A stretch of 64,000 nucleotides of DNA from Lutispora saccharofermentans (lineage in GTDB: Bacteria; Bacillota; Clostridia; Lutisporales; Lutisporaceae): positions 1 to 64,000 of the forward strand of contig NZ_JAJEKE010000022.1 of the NCBI RefSeq assembly GCF_024363565.1. Reading direction: 5' to 3'. Made by a program: the position numbers and the translations under genes. Shown in pieces: positions 52,708-60,924 of this stretch (within the stretch, counting starts at the first letter, position 1; each line of letters opens with the position of its first letter). The notes beneath the pieces are model-generated. The model saw only the letters and a program-made list of their open reading frames with translations. It made no database searches and was not told the DNA's origin.

Positions 52708-53817
52708 ATGGAAAAAGTAAGTATAAGCAAAATATCAAACAAAACATTAACAAATATGTTAAACAATTCTATAGAATTGCTTGTAGAAGATTTTATAAAA
52801 ATAGTTCTCAGTGACTTTTCTTCAGCAAAAAAGATAATTAGTATTGCATTAAAACAAAAGCAAGCAGAGAAGGTTAGAAATAAATATGAAGAAAACGGAT
52901 TGCATATACCACCGTTTATGATAAGCTCTATAACCAGCATATGTAACTTAAAATGCAAGGGATGCTATGACAGGTTGAAAACTCATAGTTGCTCACCTGA
53001 GCTTTCTGAGGAAGAATGGTCAGGTATTTTTCTTCAGGCCAGAGATCTGGGAATTTCATTTATATTGATCGCAGGGGGAGAGCCCCTCGCTAAAGATAAG
53101 GTAATAAAAGAATGTATGAAATTTCCCGAAATTATTTTTCCCATATTTACAAACGGAATGTTAATCAACGAAGAATGGGCTGGATTCTTTTCTTCATGCA
53201 GAAATATTATACCGGTTGTAAGTATAGAAGGAGATAAGAATCAAACTGATGATAGAAGAGGGGAAGGCGTATTTGAAAGAATTTCTTTAAGCCTAGATTT
53301 GCTGGGAAAAAGAAATATTTTTTATGGCATATCCATCACTGCGACATCAGATAATTTTGATAGTGTTCTGGATGAGGACTATATAAGGAGCTATATCGAT
53401 AGAGGCTGCAAGGCTTTTTTCTTTATCGAATATGTTCCCTTTGATGCTTCGACAAAAAATCTTGTAATAAATTCAGCCCAAAGGGATGAACTTGACAGTC
53501 GCCTTAAAAGATTAAGAAAAAGATATAAAGGTTTATTCATTGCTTTCCCCGGAGATGAAAAAGAATTTGGAGGATGTTTAGCAGCGGGCAGAGGCTTTAT
53601 TCACATTAATTCCAGGGGGGCAGTAGAGCCATGTCCCTTTGCGCCATATTCAGATGTAAGTTTAAAAAACTTAACACTTAAAGAGGCATTGAGTTCATCT
53701 TTATTAAATGAAATACGAAGTCTTCATGGATTGTTCCAGGAACATAAAGGCGGATGTACACTCTTTGAAAATAAAGACATTGTAGAGAGCCATTTGAAAA
53801 ACATAACTTATAAGTAA
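52708..53817 (+). CDS. Radical SAM protein with SPASM-like C-terminus
   Basis: This 369-residue enzyme has the radical-SAM cluster site CNLKCKGCYD near residue 83, the GGEP segment (LIAGGEPLAKDK), and a C-terminal Cys set (GGCLAAGRG, EPCPFAPYS, GGCTLFE) that could bind a second cluster, as in SPASM/twitch proteins. The reaction cannot be read from sequence. A leading helical region (to about residue 75) is unusual for this family. The ATG follows TTTTTTGGGGG at 7 bases. No peptide or partner gene lies nearby. Confidence 0.85.
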   Translation: MEKVSISKISNKTLTNMLNNSIELLVEDFIKIVLSDFSSAKKIISIALKQKQAEKVRNKYEENGLHIPPFMISSITSICNLKCKGCYDRLKTHSCSPELSEEEWSGIFLQARDLGISFILIAGGEPLAKDKVIKECMKFPEIIFPIFTNGMLINEEWAGFFSSCRNIIPVVSIEGDKNQTDDRRGEGVFERISLSLDLLGKRNIFYGISITATSDNFDSVLDEDYIRSYIDRGCKAFFFIEYVPFDASTKNLVINSAQRDELDSRLKRLRKRYKGLFIAFPGDEKEFGGCLAAGRGFIHINSRGAVEPCPFAPYSDVSLKNLTLKEALSSSLLNEIRSLHGLFQEHKGGCTLFENKDIVESHLKNITYK

Positions 53818-53840
53818 TACATAACATTGCTGAGCTTATG

Positions 53841-54718
53841 CTATATAGTTTTATAAACTCTGAAACCAACGTCCAGCTTATCTATGTATTCCTTATCCTT
53901 ATAATCTTCCTTTATCTTTTCTCCGGCTCTTCGTATCCTATCCTTGCCTATTTCGCATATATTTTTATATCCCGCCTTATAGGCTTGAGATTTTTCATCC
54001 GTAAGCTCCGGCAGCTGTATCATGATAAACCTGCGGTTTCCTCCGTCCTCCGCATTGAGCTCCATGACTGCGTGGGCTGTGGTCGCCGATCCCGAGAAGA
54101 AATCCAGCGCTATATCCGCATTATCCCTTGCCGTTGATAACTGAAGCATCCTTTTTATCAAGCCTATAGGCAGCGCCTGTGTTGGGATTTATTATTTCAT
54201 ATTGCTGATTTGGGTCTCCACCCGCCTACCTGAAAGGGATCTGCCTTCCAAGGTCCTCTCGTATCGTCATCCGGGTTTTCAAACCCCTCTCCGAAGATTT
54301 CATCGCATATCAGCCTCAGATTAGCAGCTTCATTATCATCTATGCTTATGAAAATGACTCCGTCTTCAGAGAGCAGATCACAGCCGAGCTTCAATCCCGG
54401 GTATATCATGGAGCACAGCTTGAATGAGAGAAATTGTCACTATATATGAAATCCTTTCCAGTATTATATGGCGGATCTATATATCATCTTTATCCTGTTT
54501 TTGAAGCTATCCTGCAAAAGCTTTAAAGCCTCCAGATTATCTCCCTCAATATAGATATTCCCTGTATTTTCCCAATGCTTGCTTTCTTCCGGACAAGGTG
54601 TAAGGATCTTGCAGGAGGGCTTATATGTCTCAGCTATGGCTGCCTTTTTCCCCACCCAGTTCAGCCCGTAGCATTCGCTGTATTTTTCAATATCGCTGAT
54701 CCTATCCATTGCTATCAA
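53841..54718 (-). pseudogene. Remnant of a type III restriction-modification methyltransferase (mod)
   Basis: Three broken pieces align in order to a type III Mod protein. The first piece ends KIKMIY-like and includes EGDNLEALKLLQDSFKNRIK. It then loses frame inside an AT repeat; in another frame YIDPPYNTGKDFIYSDNF follows (catalytic motif IV). The second piece is LKLGCDLLSEDGVIFISIDD. The third holds SAM motif I, LDFFSGSATTAHAVMEL, and the normal C-terminus. About 100-150 residues are missing between pieces 1 and 2. No res gene is near. It is dead DNA. Confidence 0.85.
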
Positions 54719-54892
54719 CTCCCCACCGTTATTCCTCGCAATCTTCTCATATAATATTATACGACAAAGATGATGGGATAAATATGATATTGATAACTGC
54801 TTCCCTTATAAAACTCGCAGATATATGGTAAAATTGAGATAGGTAAGAATGACAGCATGCAGCGATGTGAATATAAAGGAAGTGTAATAATA

Positions 54893-55075
54893 TTGAGCAA
54901 CGGGAAATTCAAGCTCTTAGGCCAGGATTTTGATTACAGAGAAGATGAATACGACCGCTTAAAGGATTTGAACAGAAACAAAAAAGAGTATAAAGTCTTT
55001 ACAAATAAAGCTAATTTTAAGAAGATAGAATTTGACTATGAAGAAGATCCCTATGAGCCGGAAAAAGGCAGATAG
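54893..55075 (+). CDS. Small acidic protein, 60 residues
   Basis: The likely start is TTG at 54893, with GGAAG about 10 bases upstream (MSNGKFKLLGQDFDYREDEY). The upstream ATG at 54857 is less likely. The product is charged, with an Asp/Glu-rich end (EFDYEEDPYEPEKGR), and ends 17 bases before the converging arsenite transporter gene. I recognise no family. It is possibly a real small gene because it has coding character across its full length. Confidence 0.5.
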   Translation: MSNGKFKLLGQDFDYREDEYDRLKDLNRNKKEYKVFTNKANFKKIEFDYEEDPYEPEKGR

Positions 55076-55092
55076 GGATCTTCTTTTAAGCC

Positions 55093-56148
55093 TTATTCAG
55101 ATTTATCAAACCAGTCTTTTGTGTTATTAGCAATTCTAACCAAGGTCAGCATCACAGGGACTTCAACCAATACCCCTACCACAGTAGCTATGGTGGCTCC
55201 CGATTTTAAGCCGAACAAAGAAATCGCCACTGCTACTGCCAGTTCAAAAAAGTTGGATGCTCCGATCATGCCTGCAGGCGCTGCCACATCATGAGGCAGC
55301 TTCCAAAGCTTAGACCAGAAGTACGCTATGAAAAAAATCAAAAAGGTCTGGATGATCAATGGCACCGCTATCAAAGCAATATTCAGAGGATTATCCACTA
55401 TTGTCTGCCCCTGGAAAGAGAAAATAATTATCAATGTGAGAAGCAATCCTATTATTGTGACATTGTTGAACTTCGGTATGAATGTCTTTTCAAAATATTC
55501 CAATCCCTTGTTCTTTACTATTGTTGTCCTTGAGAACCATCCTGCTGTAAGGGGAATCACAACGAACAGCACAACAGACATGAACAAAGTAGCCCAGGGT
55601 ATTGCTATATCGCTTATGCCCAGCAAGAATGCCACTATAGGCACAAATGCGGCCAGTATTATGAGGTCGTTGGTAGCAACCTGGACAAGCGTATATGCCG
55701 GATTGCCGTTTGTAAGATGACTCCAGACAAACACCATAGCTGTACAAGGCGCTGCTCCCAACAGCACTGCCCCTGCAAGATAATCCTTGGCAAGCTCGGA
55801 TGGTATAAGTCCCTTGAAAACCGTATAAAAGAAAAATGCTGCAATAGCGTACATTGTAAAAGGCTTGATAAGCCAGTTTGTAACCCATGTAACTATAAGT
55901 CCTTTAGGATTTTTCCCCACCTGCTTTATGCTGGCAAAATCAACCTTAAGCATCATGGGATAAATCATCAGCCAAATAAGTATAGCCACAGGTATTGATA
56001 CATTAGCATATTCGAATTTGCTCAGCAGTTCGGGTATGGCAGGAATGTACACCCCGATCAAAACCCCGGCTGCCATGCATAATATAACCCATACCGTAAG
56101 ATATTTTTCAAAAAATCCAATGCCGGCTATAGCTTTTTCTTTATCCAT
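55093..56148 (-). CDS. acr3: Acr3-type arsenite efflux transporter
   Basis: The 351-residue membrane protein has ten predicted helices and the Acr3 hallmark GAAPCTAMVFVWSHLTNG, in which the conserved Cys binds arsenite. It expels As(III). The gene is the last of the arsenic block and follows the small thioredoxin-like gene by 33 bases. No frameshift. Confidence 0.95.
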   Translation of the reverse strand: MDKEKAIAGIGFFEKYLTVWVILCMAAGVLIGVYIPAIPELLSKFEYANVSIPVAILIWLMIYPMMLKVDFASIKQVGKNPKGLIVTWVTNWLIKPFTMYAIAAFFFYTVFKGLIPSELAKDYLAGAVLLGAAPCTAMVFVWSHLTNGNPAYTLVQVATNDLIILAAFVPIVAFLLGISDIAIPWATLFMSVVLFVVIPLTAGWFSRTTIVKNKGLEYFEKTFIPKFNNVTIIGLLLTLIIIFSFQGQTIVDNPLNIALIAVPLIIQTFLIFFIAYFWSKLWKLPHDVAAPAGMIGASNFFELAVAVAISLFGLKSGATIATVVGVLVEVPVMLTLVRIANNTKDWFDKSE

Positions 56149-56181
56149 AAATCATTGCTCCTATCTCCCAACACATATTAG

Positions 56182-56424
56182 CTATTTAGCGCTTTCTAAG
56201 ATTTTCACAATCTCCTTCGGCTTTAAGACCTTGCCATAGGACATGACCTTTTCATCAACTACAAGCCCAGGCGTTGTCATAACCCCATAAGCCATAATGT
56301 CCTTAAAATCCGTTACTTTAATGATTTCCGCCTCAATGCCCATCTCCTTTAATGCTGCTTCAGTGTTTTCTTTCAAGTTGATACAGTTCTTGCATCCGGA
56401 GCCTAAAATTTTTATTACCACCAT
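56182..56424 (-). CDS. Small thioredoxin-fold disulfide protein
   Basis: This 80-residue protein has a CxxC active site in GSGCKNCINLKEN and the thioredoxin-like end GVMTTPGLVVDEKVMSYG with its cis-Pro. This 'redox-active disulfide protein 2' family is commonly found beside permeases of the ArsP/YraQ type and in arsenic operons. It may reduce arsenate or its enzymes or pass thiols to the permease. Here it sits between repeat D and acr3. Confidence 0.9.
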   Translation of the reverse strand: MVVIKILGSGCKNCINLKENTEAALKEMGIEAEIIKVTDFKDIMAYGVMTTPGLVVDEKVMSYGKVLKPKEIVKILESAK

Positions 56425-56445
56425 TCATCTCTCCTTAAAATATAT

Positions 56446-56682
56446 TTGTTGCGGTACCTGATAACAAGTATAAAGCTTCAAGGCTAAGACTTTGTATGCT
56501 TGTATAGGGCTGCGTCAAAACTCGCATGCAGCGTTTGTCATTACTGTTAAGATTCAAGTAAGTTATAAGAGTTTCCGATTAAACAGCATATAGGCTCAAA
56601 CAGTTGACGCAGCTTTTCCTATACTTCGCTAACAAACTTTAAGCCTCTTCACAAAATACTCTTTTATCAGCTACCACAACAA
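56446..56682. repeat. Palindromic repeat, copy D (with 90-base insertion)
   Basis: Outer arms TTGTTGCGGTACCTGATAA and its complement (56446-56464 and 56664-56682, 17 of 19 paired) enclose the same loop as copy B, including GGCTAAGACTTTGTATGCTT. The loop is split by about 90 bases (about 56523-56610) that are themselves flanked by GCTGCGTCAA and TTGACGCAGC. It lies behind the permease gene inside the arsenic operon. Confidence 0.85.
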
Positions 56683-56716
56683 GTTAAAGTATATTTACCC
56701 CATGGCTTATATAGCT

Positions 56717-57721
56717 TTACATCAGCAAGTAACCAAATGCATTGAAAATATAGCCTATGATGATGATGCCGATTGTAACGACACCTATAAATGTGACTAA
56801 AAGCTTTGTTTTTACTACCTTATTGAGCATTATCATAGACGGCAGGGACAAGGCAGTTACTCCCATCATGAAGGATAAGGCCGTACCCAGGCCTACACCC
56901 TTTAAAACCAAAGCCTCTGCAATCGGTAAAGTCCCAAAAATGTCAGCATACATCGGTATTCCCACAAAAGTTGCCAGCAATACCGAGTACCATTTATCCT
57001 TTCCGAGTATGGCAGAAATTATATTCTCAGGAATCCAATTGTGGATGGCTGCGCCAATCCCTACACCTATGATAATGTAAAGCCATACTTTTTTGATTAT
57101 GCTTAGAACCTGTTCTTTAGAGTATTGAAGCCTGTCTTGGACAGTCAAATCTCCTTGCTCCATATCGAGGACTTTGTTTCCGAAGACAAAGGGCTCTACA
57201 TATTTCTCAAGCTTCAGCCTGCTGATCACCGTTCCCCCTATAACCGCAAGAATGATGCCCACCAGAACATAAGCTATAGCTATCCTCCAGTTGAATATTC
57301 CGGCCAGCAGCAGAACTGAGGCCAGATCTACAAGCGGTGAGGAGATCAAAAATGAAAATGTGACCCCAATGGGCAATCCTGCGCTTGTAAACCCTATGAA
57401 TAAAGGTATGGAGGAACAGGAGCAAAAGGGTGTGACGGTACCCAGTAAAGCCCCCAGCATATTGGCCGAAATCCCGTTAAACTTGCCCAGTATTTTTCTC
57501 GTTCTCTCCGGCGGGAAAAAGCTTTGAATATATGAAATCATAAATATCAAAACAGATAGCAGTATGAATATCTTTATGACATCATATATAAAAAAGTGAA
57601 TGCTTCCGCCGGCTTTGCCGTTTACATCCAAGCCAAAAACGTTTTTAACAAGCAATGTCACTAGATTCTGCAGCCATACCATTTTTAGCAATTGATCATT
57701 CAGCCATTTCAGTATAATCAA
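56717..57721 (-). CDS. ArsP/YraQ-like permease
   Basis: The 334-residue protein has about eight membrane helices and a Cys-rich loop TVTPFCSCSSIPLFIGFTSA. This is typical of the DUF318/UPF0718 permeases, whose member ArsP exports trivalent organoarsenicals. Which arsenical it moves here is inference from the setting. It follows arsR by 13 bases. The operon then contains palindromic repeat D before the thioredoxin-like gene, which may separate two expression levels. Confidence 0.85.
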   Translation of the reverse strand: MIILKWLNDQLLKMVWLQNLVTLLVKNVFGLDVNGKAGGSIHFFIYDVIKIFILLSVLIFMISYIQSFFPPERTRKILGKFNGISANMLGALLGTVTPFCSCSSIPLFIGFTSAGLPIGVTFSFLISSPLVDLASVLLLAGIFNWRIAIAYVLVGIILAVIGGTVISRLKLEKYVEPFVFGNKVLDMEQGDLTVQDRLQYSKEQVLSIIKKVWLYIIIGVGIGAAIHNWIPENIISAILGKDKWYSVLLATFVGIPMYADIFGTLPIAEALVLKGVGLGTALSFMMGVTALSLPSMIMLNKVVKTKLLVTFIGVVTIGIIIIGYIFNAFGYLLM

Positions 57722-57733
57722 GCCATCATCTCC

Positions 57734-58051
57734 TTAACATCCTTCAGTGCAATCTTCGCGACTGACCATTTGAATATCTATGGCATCAAACAAAGCCTTC
57801 AACTCTTCCAGAGCTTTCACGTTTATTGAGTATTTCATCCATATGCCGTCCCGCCTGCTATCGACCAGGCCGCTATCGCAGAGCGTTTTCATATGGTAGG
57901 AAAGAGTAGGCTGGGTTATATTGAATTCTTCAAGTATCTTGCATGCACATAGTTCGCCGTGAGATAGCATGTGAAAGATTCTTAATCTTGTCTCATCACT
58001 CAAGGCTTTCATATAAAGAGCATATTCTTTGCAATTATTCAAATGCCTCAC
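57734..58051 (-). CDS. arsR: ArsR-family metalloregulator
   Basis: The 105-residue winged-helix repressor has the arsenite-binding pair in ELCACKILEEF and a recognition helix near NITQPTLSYHMKTLCDSGLV. The C-terminal CTEGC adds two Cys that may take part in As(III) binding. It should repress the operon until arsenite is present. It lies between the DUF2703 gene and the permease gene. The likely operator is at 59386. Confidence 0.93.
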   Translation of the reverse strand: MRHLNNCKEYALYMKALSDETRLRIFHMLSHGELCACKILEEFNITQPTLSYHMKTLCDSGLVDSRRDGIWMKYSINVKALEELKALFDAIDIQMVSREDCTEGC

Positions 58052-58066
58052 CTCCTCTATAAATCC

Positions 58067-58615
58067 TTATTCCAGGCAGCATGACGGCTTTTTAGCCTTC
58101 ATCGCCGCATAAAACTTTTTTAGGTTTTCCGGCAGCACATATTCTTCGTCTCCATCAGCCCCATCCTCATGGCCAAATATACCTTTCAAGAGTCCTTCCA
58201 TTATAAGAGCCTTTGGGGGTATTGCATATTCTTGGCCCTTATATAACCAGACGCGGCACTCTATGTCATCTCCGCACAGATCACCGCATGATTCGCATCT
58301 GCTCTCTCTGACTTCCATTTGAATATCCTTCCCATCTACACGAATTGTAGGCGAGCTGATAAATTTGTGCTTTATGGCCAGTTCTTCGCTGGTCACGTTG
58401 ATTTTGTTCAATACCACCTCAATATCGGCTAATCCCAATACATTAGATATGCCCGACAAAGCTTCTTCAAGGTTTTTATCAGTACCTTGACACCATTCAC
58501 ATACGCTCAAATCCAAGTATAAGAAATCTATAACAACACGCCTTTTGTTTATTTGGCCTGCTCCGCTGCAGCAGCCTGAGCCGCAGCAACAGCCGCCGCA
58601 ATTTGATTTATTCAT
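58067..58615 (-). CDS. Cys-rich DUF2703 protein of the arsenic operon
   Basis: This 182-residue protein begins with a Cys/Gly-rich tail (CGGCCCGSGCCSGAG) and carries the DUF2703 body (VVIDFLYLDLSVCEWCQGTD, then SSPTIRVDGKDI), thioredoxin-like, with a CxxC. A further Cys pair region (RCESCGDLCGDDIECRVW) and a C-terminal SCC follow. Members are found beside ars genes; a role in arsenic binding or transfer is inferred. It follows the metallophosphoesterase gene by 10 bases, and arsR follows by 15. Confidence 0.85.
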   Translation of the reverse strand: MNKSNCGGCCCGSGCCSGAGQINKRRVVIDFLYLDLSVCEWCQGTDKNLEEALSGISNVLGLADIEVVLNKINVTSEELAIKHKFISSPTIRVDGKDIQMEVRESRCESCGDLCGDDIECRVWLYKGQEYAIPPKALIMEGLLKGIFGHEDGADGDEEYVLPENLKKFYAAMKAKKPSCCLE

Positions 58616-58625
58616 TCATATCCTC

Positions 58626-59339
58626 CTATGCTTTTCCCGTTCTGATGATTTCGGCAAATTCTTGAGGCAAGCTATTTTCTTCTATGGCCTTTGCAGTGCT
58701 TTCATAATCGTAGTCCACTTCATATATTTCAACTTTTGCTGCACCGCCATATAAATCGATGACCGCATAGTTGGCCTTAGGGCTGCCCGTTTTGGGTTTG
58801 CCTGCGCTGCCGGCGTTTATCAGCATCTTGCTGCCATACATTTTGTAATAAGGCTTATGTGTATGTCCGCAAACAAGTATATCGGCTTCACAATCCGCCA
58901 TTACCTCTTCCGCTTCCCTGGAATTTTCTTTTAAATATTCATTGATCTTTCTTGGGCTTCCATGCACAAATAAAATCGTCCTGCCTTCAAAAGCCATCTT
59001 GATCTCTTTAGGAAGGCTCCTCAGAAACTCTTTATTGTCTTCTCTTGTATTCTCTATAGTCCAATTCAGAGATATCGCTGCATTTTCCATATCCTTAGGA
59101 TTTGTATAATCACAACCGCAAACCATCAATTCTTCGCCGACTGCTTCATCATAATTGCCCTTGACGGTCAATATCTTCTTTCCCCTGATAGTATCTATAA
59201 CTTCATCCGGGTGAGCGGCATAGCCAACTAAATCCCCCAGGCATACGATCAAGTCTGTCTTCTTGCCATCAATATCCAAAAGCACCCTGTCCAGAGAAAT
59301 TATGTTGCTATGTATGTCCGCAATTACTGCTATCCTCAT
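58626..59339 (-). CDS. YfcE-type metallophosphoesterase, first gene of the arsenic operon
   Basis: The 237-residue protein has all ligand motifs of the calcineurin-like phosphodiesterase fold: ADIHSN, CLGDLVGY, KGNYDEAV, FVHGSP and CGHTHKPY. It begins at a standard ATG after a promoter at 59406. The substrate is not evident; a role in arsenic metabolism is suggested only by position as the lead gene. Such genes do occur in other ars operons. Confidence 0.88.
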   Translation of the reverse strand: MRIAVIADIHSNIISLDRVLLDIDGKKTDLIVCLGDLVGYAAHPDEVIDTIRGKKILTVKGNYDEAVGEELMVCGCDYTNPKDMENAAISLNWTIENTREDNKEFLRSLPKEIKMAFEGRTILFVHGSPRKINEYLKENSREAEEVMADCEADILVCGHTHKPYYKMYGSKMLINAGSAGKPKTGSPKANYAVIDLYGGAAKVEIYEVDYDYESTAKAIEENSLPQEFAEIIRTGKA

Positions 59340-59385
59340 AAACTCATGACCTCATTCCCCCGCTTATTTCCATTTTGCTATCATC

Positions 59386-59435
59386 ACATAGATATCTCTC
59401 TATGTATTATATTCCTATATATAGATAAACGTCAA
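59386..59435 (-). promoter_or_regulatory. Promoter and ArsR operator of the arsenic operon
   Basis: On the minus strand TTGACG (59430-59435) and TATAAT (59406-59411) are 18 bases apart. Immediately downstream, ACATAGA-TATCTC-TCTATGT (59386-59405) is a 7-bp inverted repeat with a 6-base centre, placed over the start point as for ArsR repressors. This supports co-regulation of all six genes. Confidence 0.7.
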
Positions 59436-59505
59436 TATGTTTGATAAAAATTATTATCTTATGAGGAAGCTTAAGCATTGGTATATGAAATCCTTCTTAC
59501 GTCAA

Positions 59506-59523
59506 TTATTTCCCGGGAAATAA
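59506..59523. repeat. Perfect 18-bp palindrome
   Basis: TTATTTCCCGGGAAATAA is an exact palindrome with no spacer, about 70 bases upstream of the arsenic operon's -35 box and about 90 bases behind the WYL-like gene. A dimeric regulator site is plausible; it does not look like a terminator. Confidence 0.6.
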
Positions 59524-59592
59524 CTTGTCGAAGATATTTGCTTCCTTTCTTATGCTCAAAGGCTGCAGGGTGGTGATGATATAAATAAATAA

Positions 59593-59611
59593 GAGCAGTC
59601 CATGACTGCTC
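59593..59611 (-). terminator. Terminator of the WYL-like small gene
   Basis: GAGCAGT-CCATG-ACTGCTC forms a 7-bp stem directly after the stop at 59612, and on the minus strand it runs into TTATTTATTT. Confidence 0.75.
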
Positions 59612-59830
59612 CTAAACCACTTTTTTTCTTGAATTGAAATAAGCTGCTGATAATATGCTTCCAAGCTTAAAGTAACGCACCTGCTTACGCAGATAGCAGT
59701 ATGCCTTAATTTTGTCCTCCTGTATCTCCAACACCTTTATATTCCGTTCACTCATTCCTGATTTACCGCTATAAATTATAGTAATAATGTTGCCTCTCTC
59801 CAGTGATGCCTTCAACACATGTTCAATCAT
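59612..59830 (-). CDS. WYL-like small protein, 72 residues
   Basis: The product resembles an isolated WYL domain: strands IITIIYSGKSGMSERNIKVL and IKAYCYLRKQVRYFKLGSIL with the typical pattern of Tyr, Cys, Arg and Phe. WYL domains bind nucleic acids or nucleotides and act in regulators. No DNA-binding helix is present here, so it may be a partner or a small sensor. ATG at 59830 with GGTGATAG upstream. A terminator follows. Confidence 0.75.
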   Translation of the reverse strand: MIEHVLKASLERGNIITIIYSGKSGMSERNIKVLEIQEDKIKAYCYLRKQVRYFKLGSILSAAYFNSRKKVV

Positions 59831-59911
59831 GCTATCACCTTCATTTTTCTTTTATTATACCAAACATATGTTCGTTTGAAAAGAGGCTAATTTCACCAAA
59901 GCTGACTGAGA

Positions 59912-60865
59912 TTACACTACACGGATGGAAAACTGCGGGCAAGCTGCCACACAATAACCGCACTGTATGCATTTCGACGGATCTATATATGCCTTGCCGG
60001 TGCTATCATCAAAGCTGATGGCATCACTGTGACATGTTCCTATGCAGATACCACAGCCTACACACATATTCTGGGATACTCTTACTATTTTTTTATTTCT
60101 TATACTTATTATACCTTCTAAATTCCTTTCTCCATTAAAATACCTTATGTTATATGTAACCTCTTCTTTGCTGATCATCCCAATAGCAATGGGATAATTT
60201 CTGCCCAAATTCATAGCATATTCCATGCTGCTGTCATAATCGTCTATCATTGTGCCACCGCCCAGGACCTTCATAAGGTATATTCCCTTGCCGTTTTTAT
60301 CGCAAAGAGCTATTGCCTTTTCCATTTCATCAACAGTTCCTTCCAATATTCCTCGTCCAATTTTATTTATCAAAGGAAATACTACATCGATATCCTCTCT
60401 TGCTGCTGCCGCTTCAACTACTTTTACGCTATGAGTGGATATACCTACTGCTTTTATCATGCCTTTTTTCTTGTAATCCAACAGGCATTGCAAAGCGCCT
60501 TTGCGCAGCTCAAATACATCAGCTTGAGCCCTTGCGGCATGAAGATGAAAAATATCTATATAATCTATTTCCATCCCTTCCAGGGCTTCCAATACAGCCT
60601 TTTCCATTTCCTCATAGGAAGCTGCAGGGGATTTTGTAGCAATAACGGGTCTGAATTTTATCTTCTTCAAAGCACCTTTTATATGAGGATAGGTGCGATA
60701 AGCCTGAGCCGTATCAATAAAATTGACCCCATTATCCAATGCATAAGCTATGATTTCGCTGCTTTCTTCAACAGGAAGATTCCTCTGCAAGGGGCCCAAT
60801 GGCAAAGCGCCAAAGCATAGCCTTGTTACCTCTATGCCTGTATTTCCCAAAACAACCTTTTCCAA
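59912..60865 (-). CDS. Aldo/keto reductase fused to a 2[4Fe-4S] ferredoxin domain
   Basis: The 317-residue protein has an aldo/keto reductase barrel (MEKVVLGNTGIEVTRLCFGA, the catalytic Asp-Tyr segment DTAQAYRTYPHIK, and Lys in ATKSPAAS). It also has a C-terminal ferredoxin domain with two four-Cys sites (CVGCGICIGTC and CIQCGYCVAAC). The clusters suggest electrons from ferredoxin rather than NADPH alone. Such fusions are typical of anaerobes. The substrate is not known. Start ATG at 60865. Confidence 0.9.
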   Translation of the reverse strand: MEKVVLGNTGIEVTRLCFGALPLGPLQRNLPVEESSEIIAYALDNGVNFIDTAQAYRTYPHIKGALKKIKFRPVIATKSPAASYEEMEKAVLEALEGMEIDYIDIFHLHAARAQADVFELRKGALQCLLDYKKKGMIKAVGISTHSVKVVEAAAAREDIDVVFPLINKIGRGILEGTVDEMEKAIALCDKNGKGIYLMKVLGGGTMIDDYDSSMEYAMNLGRNYPIAIGMISKEEVTYNIRYFNGERNLEGIISIRNKKIVRVSQNMCVGCGICIGTCHSDAISFDDSTGKAYIDPSKCIQCGYCVAACPQFSIRVV

Positions 60866-60924
60866 AATACCAACCTCCGGATTATAGTCTTTACTCCATT
60901 ATAACATATAATCAGCATGCATTA

